Below, piece by piece: positions 54,301 through 62,650 of a stretch of 64,000 bases of DNA; within the stretch, counting starts at the first letter, position 1, and the number at the start of each line of letters is the position of its first letter. The notes beneath the pieces are model-generated. The model did not search any database. It had not been told where the DNA came from and saw nothing but the letters and a program-made list of their open reading frames with translations. The stretch covers positions 4,518,001 through 4,582,000 of the forward strand of contig NZ_OY781981.1 in the NCBI RefSeq assembly GCF_963677565.1, read 5' to 3'. This stretch comes from an uncultured Draconibacterium sp. (GTDB lineage Bacteria; Bacteroidota; Bacteroidia; Bacteroidales; Prolixibacteraceae). Position numbers and translations under genes: made by a program.

Positions 54301-54746
54301 CCGGGAAGTGGCTCATCATTCGTATCTTGTACCACCCCGCTAACAGTGATTTGCTGGTCGCCACTATCTGCGACCGCATCGGTTCGTAATGCAATCTGCC
54401 GGTTATTTATTTTATAACTCACATTAGCATCTTCAAACAATTCATCAAGTATTTCGGTAATCACTTTATCTTCCACAGAGATACTAACCTTACGGTTTAC
54501 ATCAACCTTACCTGTTTCGTACATGAAATAAAATTCCGATTGATTTTCAATACTTGTAAGTACATCCTTGACAGTAACATCCCTAAAGTCTAGATTAAGT
54601 TTGGTCGTTTGAGAATAAGAATTAATTGCGAAGGAGTTATACACGAAAACCAGTAAAATAAATACAGTTGTTTTCATAATCCTAAATAATTTGGATTTCC
54701 ATAGTGTACCCAATACGGAAACCACAGATAAATGTTTTTTTTTCAT
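51348..54746 (-). CDS. SusC/RagA TonB-dependent transporter with STN domain (right system)
   Basis: Outer-membrane importer of 1132 residues. N-terminal signal region (MKKKHLSVVSVLGTLWKSKL, then VFILLVFVYNSFA), STN domain (about 47-100, LDFRDVTVKDVLTSIENQ), carboxypeptidase-regulatory-like repeat (VSGVVQDTNDEPLPGVSVVI), plug (YGTVKKSDLTGSVSSV, GVQVTQASNEPGGGLSIRIR, EPLYVIDGLPID) and the beta-barrel to LARTWMLGVNVQF. Closely similar in layout to the left SusC but clearly diverged in the extracellular loops. Both have STN domains, so both signal through their own FecR. An inner ATG (about 24 codons on) could also be the start. Confidence 0.95.
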   Translation of the reverse strand: MKKKHLSVVSVLGTLWKSKLFRIMKTTVFILLVFVYNSFAINSYSQTTKLNLDFRDVTVKDVLTSIENQSEFYFMYETGKVDVNRKVSISVEDKVITEILDELFEDANVSYKINNRQIALRTDAVADSGDQQITVSGVVQDTNDEPLPGVSVVIKGTTQGTITDFDGKYTIVNVPSDATLQFSFVGMKQHEVVVNGQSTIDIVMIEETIGLEEVVAIGYGTVKKSDLTGSVSSVKSEDLNRGAISSVDQAMQGRIAGVQVTQASNEPGGGLSIRIRGASSVNAGNEPLYVIDGLPIDNGEGLTGSSTSQVAEVGANLNAKNPLNALNPNDIQSIEILKDASATAIYGSRGANGVVLITTKKGSHGIKFSYDAYAGLQSITKKVDVLSASEYISTFNEMAAEQGLDPRFSASDISAIGAGTDWQDQIYKVAPMQSHNLSMSGGVEKTKFYVSLNYFDQDGVVKETGVKRYIARVNLDQQIGEKLKFGLNLNNSRENSDNYIGGVQTNESAGAVYDAIWYDPTLPVYNEDGTFFRSSELTINNPMSVIYGISSKSETNRMFGNTTLEYEIVEDLSAKLNVGFDNQNMRRDLYNSTKTIRGVAAKGFANIASLSRSNILAEYTMNYNKTINENQYLNVLGGVTYQEFMLKSFSAGTSNFPSDDLMTNNLGLGDPSNAGVASHKESNTLLSYLGRVNYSIYNFLLTASIRADGSSRFGENNKYGYFPSFALGWKLAEEDFVPEVFSELKLRASWGQTGNQEIGSYTSLSTYEAGGTAILDGSTFVGTVPSRIANPDLKWETTAQTNIGVDYGFLNGRITGSIDYFKKKTTDMLLNLPLPTSSGYSSILRNVGSMKNGGFEFMIHSRNIIKSKFNWNTTFNISAIKNEVLSLGDLESIQTGYIQVNGGNTAIFKPGLPLGSYYGYRITGIFQDQAQIDGSAQPTAQPGFPIFDDVNNDGQISTADQVVLGDPYPDFTYGLRNTFTYGDFDLDIFIQGQQGADLLNGMAMESMYPGNATRNKLSYQVDNRWTPENTDATWPSGINSSAYGASSKVNNLVIEDASYIRLKSVQLSYNVPVKIGGISSAKVYVSGQNLFTITDYTGYDPEANAFGQSNVKIDYSSYPLARTWMLGVNVQF

Positions 54747-54822
54747 AAATTTGTTTTGTTTTGGATTTAGTATTCAAAATTCAAAGTACCTCGGAGTTGC
54801 AATAATTGAGGTATAAGAAATG

Positions 54823-54847
54823 AAGGGGATGTTGGAAGCATCTCCTT
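54823..54847. terminator. hairpin in the FecR-SusC gap (right system)
   Basis: A 9-bp stem (AAGGGGATG with CATCTCCTT, one G-T pair) has a 7-base loop. Tails on both strands are T-rich. It stands at the same place as the hairpin of the left system and likely ends the regulator transcript. Confidence 0.55.
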
Positions 54848-54893
54848 TTTCTTTTCATAAGTTTAGCATTTTGTTACATAGGCATTTGTTTTT

Positions 54894-55922
54894 TTAGTTT
54901 AATGAGACAATTACTTTTGAAATTATTTTTGGATTTTTGCTGTAGATGATGTTGTATTTTATCCCACAAGAGAACTGAATCAGGTCAAAAATATCTTCAA
55001 GACTTTCATCCATAATTGTGGCGTTAAATACAAATTCGTTTATGTTTTTGTCTGTTATTTCAATATCTATATCGTACCAGCTTTCCAGTTTTTTAAACAC
55101 TGCATCCATCGAATCGTCTTCAAAAACAAGTAGACCTTCCCGCCATGCCGTGTATTTGTATGTATCTACCTTAATTATGCGAAGCTCGTTATTAACTTCA
55201 TCAAAACTGGCCTTTTCGCCTGGAACTAGCATTACATTTTCAAAACGTTTGGCCTTATGTGAGAGCTCCACACTTCCCTCTTCCAATATGACATCCAGAC
55301 TATTCTCTGTTGAATATGTATTAACATTAAAAGAAGTGCCATACACTTTTACTTTTACCGATTCGCACGAAACTTCAAAAGGATGAGTTGTACTTTTAGC
55401 CACCTCAAAATATGCCTCACCTTTTAAATCTACCGTTCGGTTAGTTGAGAAGAAATTATTGGAATAAGTAAGCGATGTAGCTGAATTTAGATGAACCACA
55501 GAACTATCAGGCAGAATAACCGTGGAAGATTCGCCCCGTTTGGTTTGGATGGTAGTTAAAAAAGTTTGAGGCACTATTTCCTCTACTGAGGACCTCAAAT
55601 AATTTGATGTCACTCCTCCTATTCCCAAAATCAGAAAAATAACAGCAATCACTTTCCAACGAAAAAGAATTATTCTCTGACGTTTGTTCTCTATTCTTTG
55701 CTGTAATAATTTCCAGGAAGATACTTCATTATACTCATCCAATTTTTCCAATTCGGAAACCAGTTGTTGCTCATCTCTTAATTCTTCAAATAATTCTTTA
55801 TGACGGACATCTTCGTCTAACCAGTCTTTGATCTTCCCCTCCTCCTCAACAGAAGCATTCTTCATAAGAACCTTTCCTATTAAATTACCAGTTTCTATTG
55901 ATTTGTTAATATTGCTTGTCAT
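54894..55922 (-). CDS. FecR-family anti-sigma factor (right system)
   Basis: A 342-residue inner-membrane anti-sigma factor. The N-terminal cytoplasmic part (MTSNINKSIETGNLIGK, helices to about 80) is followed by the transmembrane helix VIAVIFLILGIGGVT (about 89-106). The FecR domain follows (TIQTKRGESSTVILPDSSVV then HLNSATSLTYS, DLKGEAYFEVAKSTTHPFEV, KVYGTSFNVNTYS). The C-terminal STN-interacting part is DDSMDAVFKKLESWYDIDIE. It is shorter than the left FecR mainly in the linker between helix and FecR domain. Gap of 140 bp to the ECF gene upstream. Confidence 0.93.
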   Translation of the reverse strand: MTSNINKSIETGNLIGKVLMKNASVEEEGKIKDWLDEDVRHKELFEELRDEQQLVSELEKLDEYNEVSSWKLLQQRIENKRQRIILFRWKVIAVIFLILGIGGVTSNYLRSSVEEIVPQTFLTTIQTKRGESSTVILPDSSVVHLNSATSLTYSNNFFSTNRTVDLKGEAYFEVAKSTTHPFEVSCESVKVKVYGTSFNVNTYSTENSLDVILEEGSVELSHKAKRFENVMLVPGEKASFDEVNNELRIIKVDTYKYTAWREGLLVFEDDSMDAVFKKLESWYDIDIEITDKNINEFVFNATIMDESLEDIFDLIQFSCGIKYNIIYSKNPKIISKVIVSLN

Positions 55923-56062
55923 CCGATGTCCTATTTAAAGATTGTCTTTATATATAAAACGACAAGAATTAGGTTTGGGACTACAAGAAATTAATAAAAA
56001 AATAAGATTAAATCACATACTTCTGATTATGTGATACTTAAGAGTATTATATTTTTAAGATA

Positions 56063-56620
56063 CTACGAAATAGAAAGAATATAAAAAATAAAATTCCGAA
56101 TCTTCTCACGTAGAATTTTATAGGCACGTTGCTTGTAAGTTTTTACCGTATTTAGTTTAATACCAAGTTTTTCAGCAATCTCTTTATTCGACTTATCATT
56201 AAGCGCCATTAGAATAACCTTCTTCTCCATTGATGACAGGGTTCCAATTTGCTGATGAATATAGCTATACACCTCTTGCTTTAAAACACTCTCTAAAAAA
56301 AAATCCTTGGTTTCTATAATTCTCGTTTGTAATTCAATGAATTTACTTTTAACCCGCTCATGTTTTATTTTATCTAAACACGAATTACGTATAGAGGTAT
56401 AAAAAAATGTCTTTACTGTATCTAAGTTTGTGAACTCATTATCTAACTCCCAGAAGGCAATGAAACTTTCCTGAACTATATCTTCAATTTCATATTCATC
56501 TGTAATAAAATGTGCGGCGTAAGAACAAAATGAAGAATAATTATGATAATAAAATTCTCGAAGAAGAATATTATCACCACCTTTTAGTTTTATTTTGTAG
56601 TTAGTTTCGTTAGTTATCAT
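56063..56620 (-). CDS. ECF sigma factor (right system)
   Basis: A 185-residue ECF sigma. Region 2: EIEDIVQESFIAFWELDNEF (about 43-62) then VKTFFYTSIRNSCLDKIKHE. Region 4: LSSMEKKVILMALNDKSNKE and EIAEKLGIKLNTVKTYKQRA (HTH). It starts with ATG at 56620 behind a good TTTG / TAnnTTTG promoter. Together with the FecR and SusC it makes up the right-hand trans-envelope switch, and it probably activates the susCD promoter in the FecR-SusC gap and perhaps the glycosidase or sulfatase units. Confidence 0.93.
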   Translation of the reverse strand: MITNETNYKIKLKGGDNILLREFYYHNYSSFCSYAAHFITDEYEIEDIVQESFIAFWELDNEFTNLDTVKTFFYTSIRNSCLDKIKHERVKSKFIELQTRIIETKDFFLESVLKQEVYSYIHQQIGTLSSMEKKVILMALNDKSNKEIAEKLGIKLNTVKTYKQRAYKILREKIRNFIFYILSIS

Positions 56621-56643
56621 ATCTTCAATTTACTGAAGAGCTT

Positions 56644-56673
56644 CAAAAATAAGGACATTTTATCCAAATCAAA
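56644..56673 (-). promoter_or_regulatory. promoter of the right ECF gene
   Basis: On the minus strand TTTG is followed after 18 bp by TATTTTTG, a full match to the Bacteroidota -33 / -7 pattern, with the ATG 24 bp after the -7 box. Confidence 0.6.
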
Positions 56674-56694
56674 CGGTGTTCTACAACATGTCAA

Positions 56695-56734
56695 CTTATT
56701 GTAAAATAATTCCCGTGTATTATTTTACAATAAG
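56695..56734. repeat. perfect 16-bp inverted repeat between GH3 and the ECF promoter
   Basis: CTTATTGTAAAATAAT and its exact complement ATTATTTTACAATAAG flank an 8-base loop. It stands 26 bp after the GH3 stop and 22 bp before the ECF promoter. It may act as a terminator for the glycosidase transcript (no T-run follows) or as an operator. Confidence 0.6.
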
Positions 56735-56759
56735 CAATCAGAACGATAAATTATAAGGA

Positions 56760-59111
56760 TCATTTCATCACATTATTCATTTTATTAATTAAATCCAATA
56801 TCATACTCTCTGAGATTCTTCCCCCCGATAGCGAAATAACCTTCTTCAATGGCATCTCCATCATCGATGCTTCGCTCATTTTTTGTTGTTTGATGGCCGC
56901 TTCTTTTTCAACTTCCGATAAGCCTTCCATACTTACTCTTGACTGAGACATTTTTCGGATTCCCGCAACGAAATCGGCTCCAAAAGGATGCACCGCCAAA
57001 TCGCCAATGGTTGAGTTTATATCGTAGGTTTGATAATACTTTTGTGTTACATTTAAATTGATCTTTTTAGCCAAACGAATATCTTGCGATGAACTACCAA
57101 TCAGAATTTCAAATTCCCCGGAATCGGCTTTCCAACTGTTGTATTTTGTGCTGTAATACTGGAAATCGCGTGGTTCCACTTTAAATGTTACCTCCTTCTC
57201 TTCGCCTTGTCTCAAATAGATTTTCTCAAAACCTTTTAGTTCTTTTACTGGTCTTAAAACTTCGCTTTCAACATCCTTAATATACAACTGAACCACCTCT
57301 TTGCCATCGTACTTACCCGTGTTTTTAATCTTACATTGGATGGTCAGATTTTCGTTATCTGTAAAATCTTCTTTATTAACTTGCAAACCAGAATATTCGA
57401 AATTGGTATACGAAAGACCAAAGCCAAAAGGGAATAAAGGTTCAATCTCTTTCGTATCATAATAGCGATAACCAACAAAAATGCCTTCGTTGTAAATGGA
57501 CTTCCGGTTTTCTCCGGGCCAGGAAAGGTAAGATGGCGTGTCACTCAACTTCTTTGGAAATGTTTCGGTTAATTTACCTGAAGGATTAACCTCGCCCAAC
57601 AACACATCTGCAATGGCCGAGCCCCCTGCCTGTCCTCCAAGATATGCTTCAAGAACTCCATCTACATTCTCTACCCAGGGCATTGCAACCGGAGATCCGT
57701 TTTGCAAAACCACTACCACTTTGTTTGACACTTCGAACACTCTTTCGATGAGCTTATTGTGTCCTTCTGGCATGTCCAGTGTTTCACGATCAAATCCTTC
57801 CGATTCATAACTATCGGGCAAACCCGCCAAAATAATTATGATATCCGCTTCTTTTGCAATCTCTACTGCATCGTTAAGAAGACTATCGTTGGTTTCTCCG
57901 AGTTTATTGTATCCACCTGAATAAAGAATGACAAACTGTGCATCTTCATATTGCTTCATTGCATCTAAAAAATTATCCAAACGTGTTGGATTTACCAGCG
58001 AACTACCGGCTCCCTGGAATCGTGGAGCTTTTGCAAACTCACCAATAATTGCGATTTTTTGTTTTTGGGTTTTATCGATTGGAAGTACATTTCGATCATT
58101 TTTCAGCAAAACCATCCCTTCCGATGCAATTTGACGGGCCAAATTATGGTTTGCTTCTTCATCAAAAGTCTGTTCGATATTTCTATTTTCGGAGAGGTTA
58201 ACGATTAATTGGAGGTTTCGTTTAACCACTTCGTTTAATTCCTCCTCGGTCAATGATCCTGCTTTTACCGCCTCAACAATCTTTGCTGCATTCATTCCAC
58301 CATCGCCAGGCATTTGAAGATCAAGACCGGCTTTAATTCCTTCCACCCGCTCGTTCACTGCTCCCCAATCGGTTACACATAATCCCTCATATCCAAATTC
58401 ATTTCGCAGAATGTCAGAAATCAGCCATTGGTTTTCGGTACAATAAATGCCGTTAATTTTATTGTAAGCACACATAACCGAGGTTGGCTGAGCTTCTTTC
58501 ACTACAATTTCAAATACCCTGAGATAAATTTCGCGCAAAGTCCTTTCATCTACTTCTGAACTTGTCAGCATGCGCTCGAATTCTTGATTATTGGCAGCAA
58601 AATGTTTTACCGACGTACCAACTCCTTTCGACTGTACACCGTTAATATATGCCGATGCAAGTTTACCTGAAACAATAGGATCTTCGGAAAAATACTCAAA
58701 GTTTCTCCCACCCAATGGCGAACGCTTTATATTTATACCGGGGCCTAACAACATTTGAACTCCGTAATGATTGGATTCATCGCCCAGTGCCTGCCCCATT
58801 TTATACAGCAAGTCTTTGTCCCAGGTGGAAGCTGCCAGCGAAGCCGTAGGAAAGCAGGTGGCTTTAACGCTGGGTTTTGTAAAATCGGTTCCTTCGTTAA
58901 TCCGAACACCATGTGGCCCGTCAGTCAGAAAAATAGATGGAATTCCCAATCGTTCAATTTCCTGGGTTTGCCACATGCCCTTACCGGCACAAAGCAATGC
59001 CTTTTCTTCAAGAGTTAGCTGTGAAACCAACTTATCAATATCGACATTCTGTGCCAGTCCGACAACTTTTATAAACAAAATTGATATGATGAATAAGAAA
59101 TTTGTGTTCAT
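56760..59111 (-). CDS. GH3 beta-glycosidase (right system, gene 1)
   Basis: Exported retaining GH3 exo-enzyme of 783 residues with a signal peptide (FLFIISILFIKVVGLAQ). The TIM barrel shows LTDGPHGVRINEG, GPGINIKRSPLGGRNFEYFS (about 123-142), GTSVKHFAANNQE (about 165-177) and nucleophile Asp in CVTDWGAVNE (about 248). The sandwich domain (IVILAGLPDS, KVVVVLQNGSPVAMPW) and fibronectin-III-like C-terminal domain (GKEVVQLYIKDVESEVLRPV) complete the fold. This is the thermostable beta-glucosidase-type subgroup, different from the BglX-type GH3 at 18-20 kb. The 60-residue extension at the end (HPFGADFVAGIRKMSQSRV...) is unusual and predicted helical. It is the last gene of the GH78 operon, 26 bp after the next GH3. 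Confidence 0.93.
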   Translation of the reverse strand: MNTNFLFIISILFIKVVGLAQNVDIDKLVSQLTLEEKALLCAGKGMWQTQEIERLGIPSIFLTDGPHGVRINEGTDFTKPSVKATCFPTASLAASTWDKDLLYKMGQALGDESNHYGVQMLLGPGINIKRSPLGGRNFEYFSEDPIVSGKLASAYINGVQSKGVGTSVKHFAANNQEFERMLTSSEVDERTLREIYLRVFEIVVKEAQPTSVMCAYNKINGIYCTENQWLISDILRNEFGYEGLCVTDWGAVNERVEGIKAGLDLQMPGDGGMNAAKIVEAVKAGSLTEEELNEVVKRNLQLIVNLSENRNIEQTFDEEANHNLARQIASEGMVLLKNDRNVLPIDKTQKQKIAIIGEFAKAPRFQGAGSSLVNPTRLDNFLDAMKQYEDAQFVILYSGGYNKLGETNDSLLNDAVEIAKEADIIIILAGLPDSYESEGFDRETLDMPEGHNKLIERVFEVSNKVVVVLQNGSPVAMPWVENVDGVLEAYLGGQAGGSAIADVLLGEVNPSGKLTETFPKKLSDTPSYLSWPGENRKSIYNEGIFVGYRYYDTKEIEPLFPFGFGLSYTNFEYSGLQVNKEDFTDNENLTIQCKIKNTGKYDGKEVVQLYIKDVESEVLRPVKELKGFEKIYLRQGEEKEVTFKVEPRDFQYYSTKYNSWKADSGEFEILIGSSSQDIRLAKKINLNVTQKYYQTYDINSTIGDLAVHPFGADFVAGIRKMSQSRVSMEGLSEVEKEAAIKQQKMSEASMMEMPLKKVISLSGGRISESMILDLINKMNNVMK

Positions 59112-59137
59112 ATGTTAAAATTTGTGTTCAGTTTCAT

Positions 59138-61492
59138 TTACTCTGTCACGCTTAGTTTAATGCTTTTCACATCGTGAGATGAACTTCCAACCATAATGGT
59201 AAAATCACCCGGCTCTACAATCCAATTCATATCTACATCATAAAAAGCCAGTAATTCTAGTGTAATTGAAAATTTTACAGTTTGTGATTCACCTTGTTTG
59301 AGCCAAACTTTTTCAAAACCTTTGAGTTCTTTTACAGGTCGTGTTACTGATGAATAATCATCACGTATGTACATTTGAACTACTTCAGCTCCTTCACGAT
59401 CACCTATGTTTTTAATATCTACACTTACTTCTATTGTACCATCTTTTTGCATTTCATTACTACTAATTCTAAGGTTACTATATTCAAAGCTTGTATAACT
59501 TAAACCGTAACCAAAAGGAAACAATGGACTAGCATCTAATCCCAAATTGTAACCTCGTCGGGCGGATGGTTTGTAGCTATAATGAGCTGGTATATGTCCA
59601 GCGCTACGTGGAAAAGTAATGGGTAGCTTCCCACTTGGATTTAATTCTCCAAAGAGTGCATCAACAATGGCGTAGCCGGTTTCCTGACCGAGAAACCAAG
59701 CCTGCATTACAGCAGGAACTTGTTCAACCAAATTACCAATACTTAATGGTTGTCCGCTATTTACAAAAGCACAAGTAGGTTTACCTAAAGCTACAATTTT
59801 TTCTATTAATTCGTTTTGACCATTCAATAGATCAAGAGTTGGCATATCACCAGGTGCGGTTGGCCCATAAGCCTCTCTTGCAACTGCCTCATTTGATCCT
59901 ACAAATAATACAATAACATCTGCTTTTTTAGCAATTTCAACCGCTTCCGTTATTCTGGCATCGTTATCTTCACGTGGCACTAAACGGATTACCTCAGGGA
60001 AAGGACTATTAACATCAGTTAAACGAACCCCTTCTGCATATAAAACATCCATTTTATCGCTATATTTTTCTTTTAAAGCTTGTAATGGACTTATACGCTG
60101 TTTTGGTTCTGAAGCATAGCCGCCTAAAATGCATCTGTCAGCATTTGGACCAATGAAGGCGATGGTCTTTATTTCATTTTTGTCCAGTGGTAAAAATTTG
60201 TTGTCATTCTTTAGTAACACCATTGATTCGGCAGCTGCTTTATATGCAACATCCCTGTTTTTTTGACATCCAACGAAATTTTCCGCACGATCTGGATCAA
60301 CATATGGATTATCAAACAATCCCAGACGGAACTTTTCTATTAAAATTCTTGTTACAACTTCATCTATTTCAGCTTCAGATATTTTTCCTTCTTTAACGTA
60401 AGTTTCCAGATTTTGAAATCCAAAGTAATCAGGCAATTCAATATCAACACCAGATTTAAAACCAAGGTAACCAGCTTCAGACTCTGACGGTGTCACAAGA
60501 TCTACTTTTACAAAATTCTCAATCGCGTAATAATCGGAAACCACGATGCCCTCATAACCCATTTTATCGCGTAAAATATTTTTTAATAATTTTTCATTTG
60601 CATGAGCGGGTATACCCCATAATTCGTTATAGGTCACCATAATATTCATAACTCCCGCATCAATACAGTCTTGAAAAGGTTTTAAGAAAACTTCAAGTGT
60701 GGTTCGTTCATCAATGAAACTTGGAGCTGTATTGTGTCCTCCTTCAGGTTGTCCATGTACTCCAAAATGTTTTAAAGTTGCACCTACATGATCTTCATCA
60801 AGATAAACACCCTTTCCCTGATATGCCTTAACCTGAGCGACTCCTAACCGAGAAACCAAGAAAGGGTCTTCCCCCATGCATTCCTCAGTACGTCCCCATC
60901 TGGGATCGCGAACTACATCAACTACCGGTGCTAATACCTGGTGCCCTCCCCGATAACGAATTTCTTTGGCAACTATTGAATATACTTCATGAACTAAATC
61001 TTCATTCCAGGAACTTGCTAATCCAATTAGTACTGGAAAACTTGTTGCATCCTGCGCCTGTTGACCATGTAATCCTTCTTCATGAATTAACACAGGAATT
61101 CCCAGTCGGGTTTCTTCGATAAAAAACTTTTGCACTTGATTGGATTGGATTGCACCTTCCCTCGGAGACAAGGTGGCATGTGGACCAATTGCATCAGGGT
61201 GCATATCTTCATTTGTTCGGGCTAACGATCCAATTCCATTTGGAAGAAACTTTGCAGCACTTTGCGCGTTGAATTTGCCGGTATCAAAAAAATCAGATTT
61301 ACCTCTCCATAAACATTGCATCTGCATAATTTTCTCTTCCAAAGTCATCTTAGAAAGTAAATCTATGGCTCTTTCTTCTGGTGATAAATTCTTATTTTTA
61401 AAACTTCTGTTTTGTGCATATACTGTGCTCATAGTCAACAGTAAAATACATTGCAATAGTACAATTATTCTCATATCTTCTTTTTTATTCAT
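59138..61492 (-). CDS. GH3 beta-xylosidase/beta-glucosidase-type enzyme (right system, gene 2)
   Basis: GH3 enzyme of 784 residues. The ATG at 61492 overlaps the upstream stop codon by 8 bases, suggesting translational coupling; ATG at 61474 also fits the signal peptide (MRIIVLLQCILLLT, VYAQ). TIM barrel motifs: HEEGLHGQQAQDATSFP, APVVDVVRDPRWGRTEECMG (about 188-207), KHFGVHGQPEGG, nucleophile Asp in IVVSDYYAIE (about 320). Then the sandwich domain (VIVLFVGSNEAVAREAYGPT), and the C-terminal Fn3-like domain (GAEVVQMYIRDD ... RPVKELKGFEKVWLKQGES). The PRWGRTEE-type motif is that of beta-xylosidase/beta-glucosidase branches. Confidence 0.93.
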   Translation of the reverse strand: MNKKEDMRIIVLLQCILLLTMSTVYAQNRSFKNKNLSPEERAIDLLSKMTLEEKIMQMQCLWRGKSDFFDTGKFNAQSAAKFLPNGIGSLARTNEDMHPDAIGPHATLSPREGAIQSNQVQKFFIEETRLGIPVLIHEEGLHGQQAQDATSFPVLIGLASSWNEDLVHEVYSIVAKEIRYRGGHQVLAPVVDVVRDPRWGRTEECMGEDPFLVSRLGVAQVKAYQGKGVYLDEDHVGATLKHFGVHGQPEGGHNTAPSFIDERTTLEVFLKPFQDCIDAGVMNIMVTYNELWGIPAHANEKLLKNILRDKMGYEGIVVSDYYAIENFVKVDLVTPSESEAGYLGFKSGVDIELPDYFGFQNLETYVKEGKISEAEIDEVVTRILIEKFRLGLFDNPYVDPDRAENFVGCQKNRDVAYKAAAESMVLLKNDNKFLPLDKNEIKTIAFIGPNADRCILGGYASEPKQRISPLQALKEKYSDKMDVLYAEGVRLTDVNSPFPEVIRLVPREDNDARITEAVEIAKKADVIVLFVGSNEAVAREAYGPTAPGDMPTLDLLNGQNELIEKIVALGKPTCAFVNSGQPLSIGNLVEQVPAVMQAWFLGQETGYAIVDALFGELNPSGKLPITFPRSAGHIPAHYSYKPSARRGYNLGLDASPLFPFGYGLSYTSFEYSNLRISSNEMQKDGTIEVSVDIKNIGDREGAEVVQMYIRDDYSSVTRPVKELKGFEKVWLKQGESQTVKFSITLELLAFYDVDMNWIVEPGDFTIMVGSSSHDVKSIKLSVTE

Positions 61493-62648
61493 ATTCTTCT
61501 AATTTCCATTCATCTTCCCAATAAATATTTGGTACTCCATTTTCCCATACAATAGGTAACCATACATATGTGGCATTGCTTCTGGAATCCCATTCTGCTC
61601 TTTTCTCACCTGTCCTATCCATCAAAACAACCTCATCAAAGTTTCTTGGTTTAGGTTGGTGCCCAATATAACGTTCGGCTATCATTTCCAACTCTTTTTT
61701 TGGACCATCTGTACCAACATATTCTGGCATCCAACGATCGGCCATAACCACGTAAAGGTTTTTCTTACCTGGAATTTTGATGACCTCGGTAATCTGGGAA
61801 TAATAAGAAGTATTGCTTGTATCGTTGGGATGTGGATTACCCAAGTTTATATATTTTCCATGATAATCATCGAAAGTTGATATTAACGACTGGTTAGGAG
61901 AATAACCTGAGGTTCCCGATGTGTACATAAAGTGTTTCCCATTTGCAACAAAATGAGTAGGAGCCTCCCTTGTGTCAGGAGGAATTAAACCTGAAAAATG
62001 AACAGAATACTTTCCATTAACATCCGTGTATTCATCGTTTAATTCAGCACAAATCATTTCATAATGTGGACGTTCATGCCAGAAATATGCTTTACCCGTT
62101 TCCTCATCTACATACAAATCGAAGTCACCTGCTTCAAAACCATTCGGTCGGATTCCGGATTTTACAATTTCATAAGGCCCCAAAAAATCTTCTGCGGTTA
62201 ACACTGTCATAAATTGTCCGGCATCACTTAAAAGCTTAATCCAACATACGAATTTTTTGGTCAGTTCATTATATATAATATGCGGACGATCTATTCCTTG
62301 CGAGGGATTTAAGGGTGAATATGGATCAAGTGTATCAGGTTCGATAATCAATCCTCGATCTTCCCAGTTGTAAAAATCTTTGGATGTATAACATCTTATT
62401 CCATAGGTCCAAATATTGCTTCCTTTGGTAGTAAATTCTTTATTTTCTCCGTACCAGTAATAGGTGCCATCTCTATAAAATACCGAAAATCCATGAGCCT
62501 GTATTGGTTTATCTTCGGTATCCATCCACGTTTGTCCCGGTATAATTGAATTATATCTTAAATCATTATCTGCTTGTTCTTTCTTTTTAGAAGTGGAACA
62601 TGACATAAATAATAAAACAAAAGCGATCAAATAGGGTATTATCTTCAT
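61485..62648 (-). CDS. GH43-like five-bladed propeller lipoprotein
   Basis: A 387-residue lipoprotein (lipobox VLLFMSC, Cys about 17). The fold is a five-bladed beta-propeller in the GH43/GH117-related group: AHGFSVFYRDGTYYWYGENK (about 50-69), RCYTSKDFYNWEDRGLII, GIDRPHIIYNE, GFEAGDFDLYVDEETGKAYF and SQITEVIKIPG. The AHG...YYWYGE motif resembles exo-beta-1,3-galactanase-like GH43 subfamilies. Asp and Glu residues in the blades are present, but I cannot fix the catalytic trio. It starts 2 bp after the GH78 stop and overlaps the next GH3 start, so it is in one operon with them. Activity (arabinosidase, galactosidase, xylosidase) undetermined. Confidence 0.75.
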   Translation of the reverse strand: MKIIPYLIAFVLLFMSCSTSKKKEQADNDLRYNSIIPGQTWMDTEDKPIQAHGFSVFYRDGTYYWYGENKEFTTKGSNIWTYGIRCYTSKDFYNWEDRGLIIEPDTLDPYSPLNPSQGIDRPHIIYNELTKKFVCWIKLLSDAGQFMTVLTAEDFLGPYEIVKSGIRPNGFEAGDFDLYVDEETGKAYFWHERPHYEMICAELNDEYTDVNGKYSVHFSGLIPPDTREAPTHFVANGKHFMYTSGTSGYSPNQSLISTFDDYHGKYINLGNPHPNDTSNTSYYSQITEVIKIPGKKNLYVVMADRWMPEYVGTDGPKKELEMIAERYIGHQPKPRNFDEVVLMDRTGEKRAEWDSRSNATYVWLPIVWENGVPNIYWEDEWKLEEYE

Positions 62649-62650
62649 TT

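Noticed and set aside
56686..56691. TTGACA on the minus strand upstream of the right ECF gene
   Set aside because: It resembles an enterobacterial -35 box, but Bacteroidota use TTTG / TAnnTTTG, and no matching -10 lies at 17 bp.
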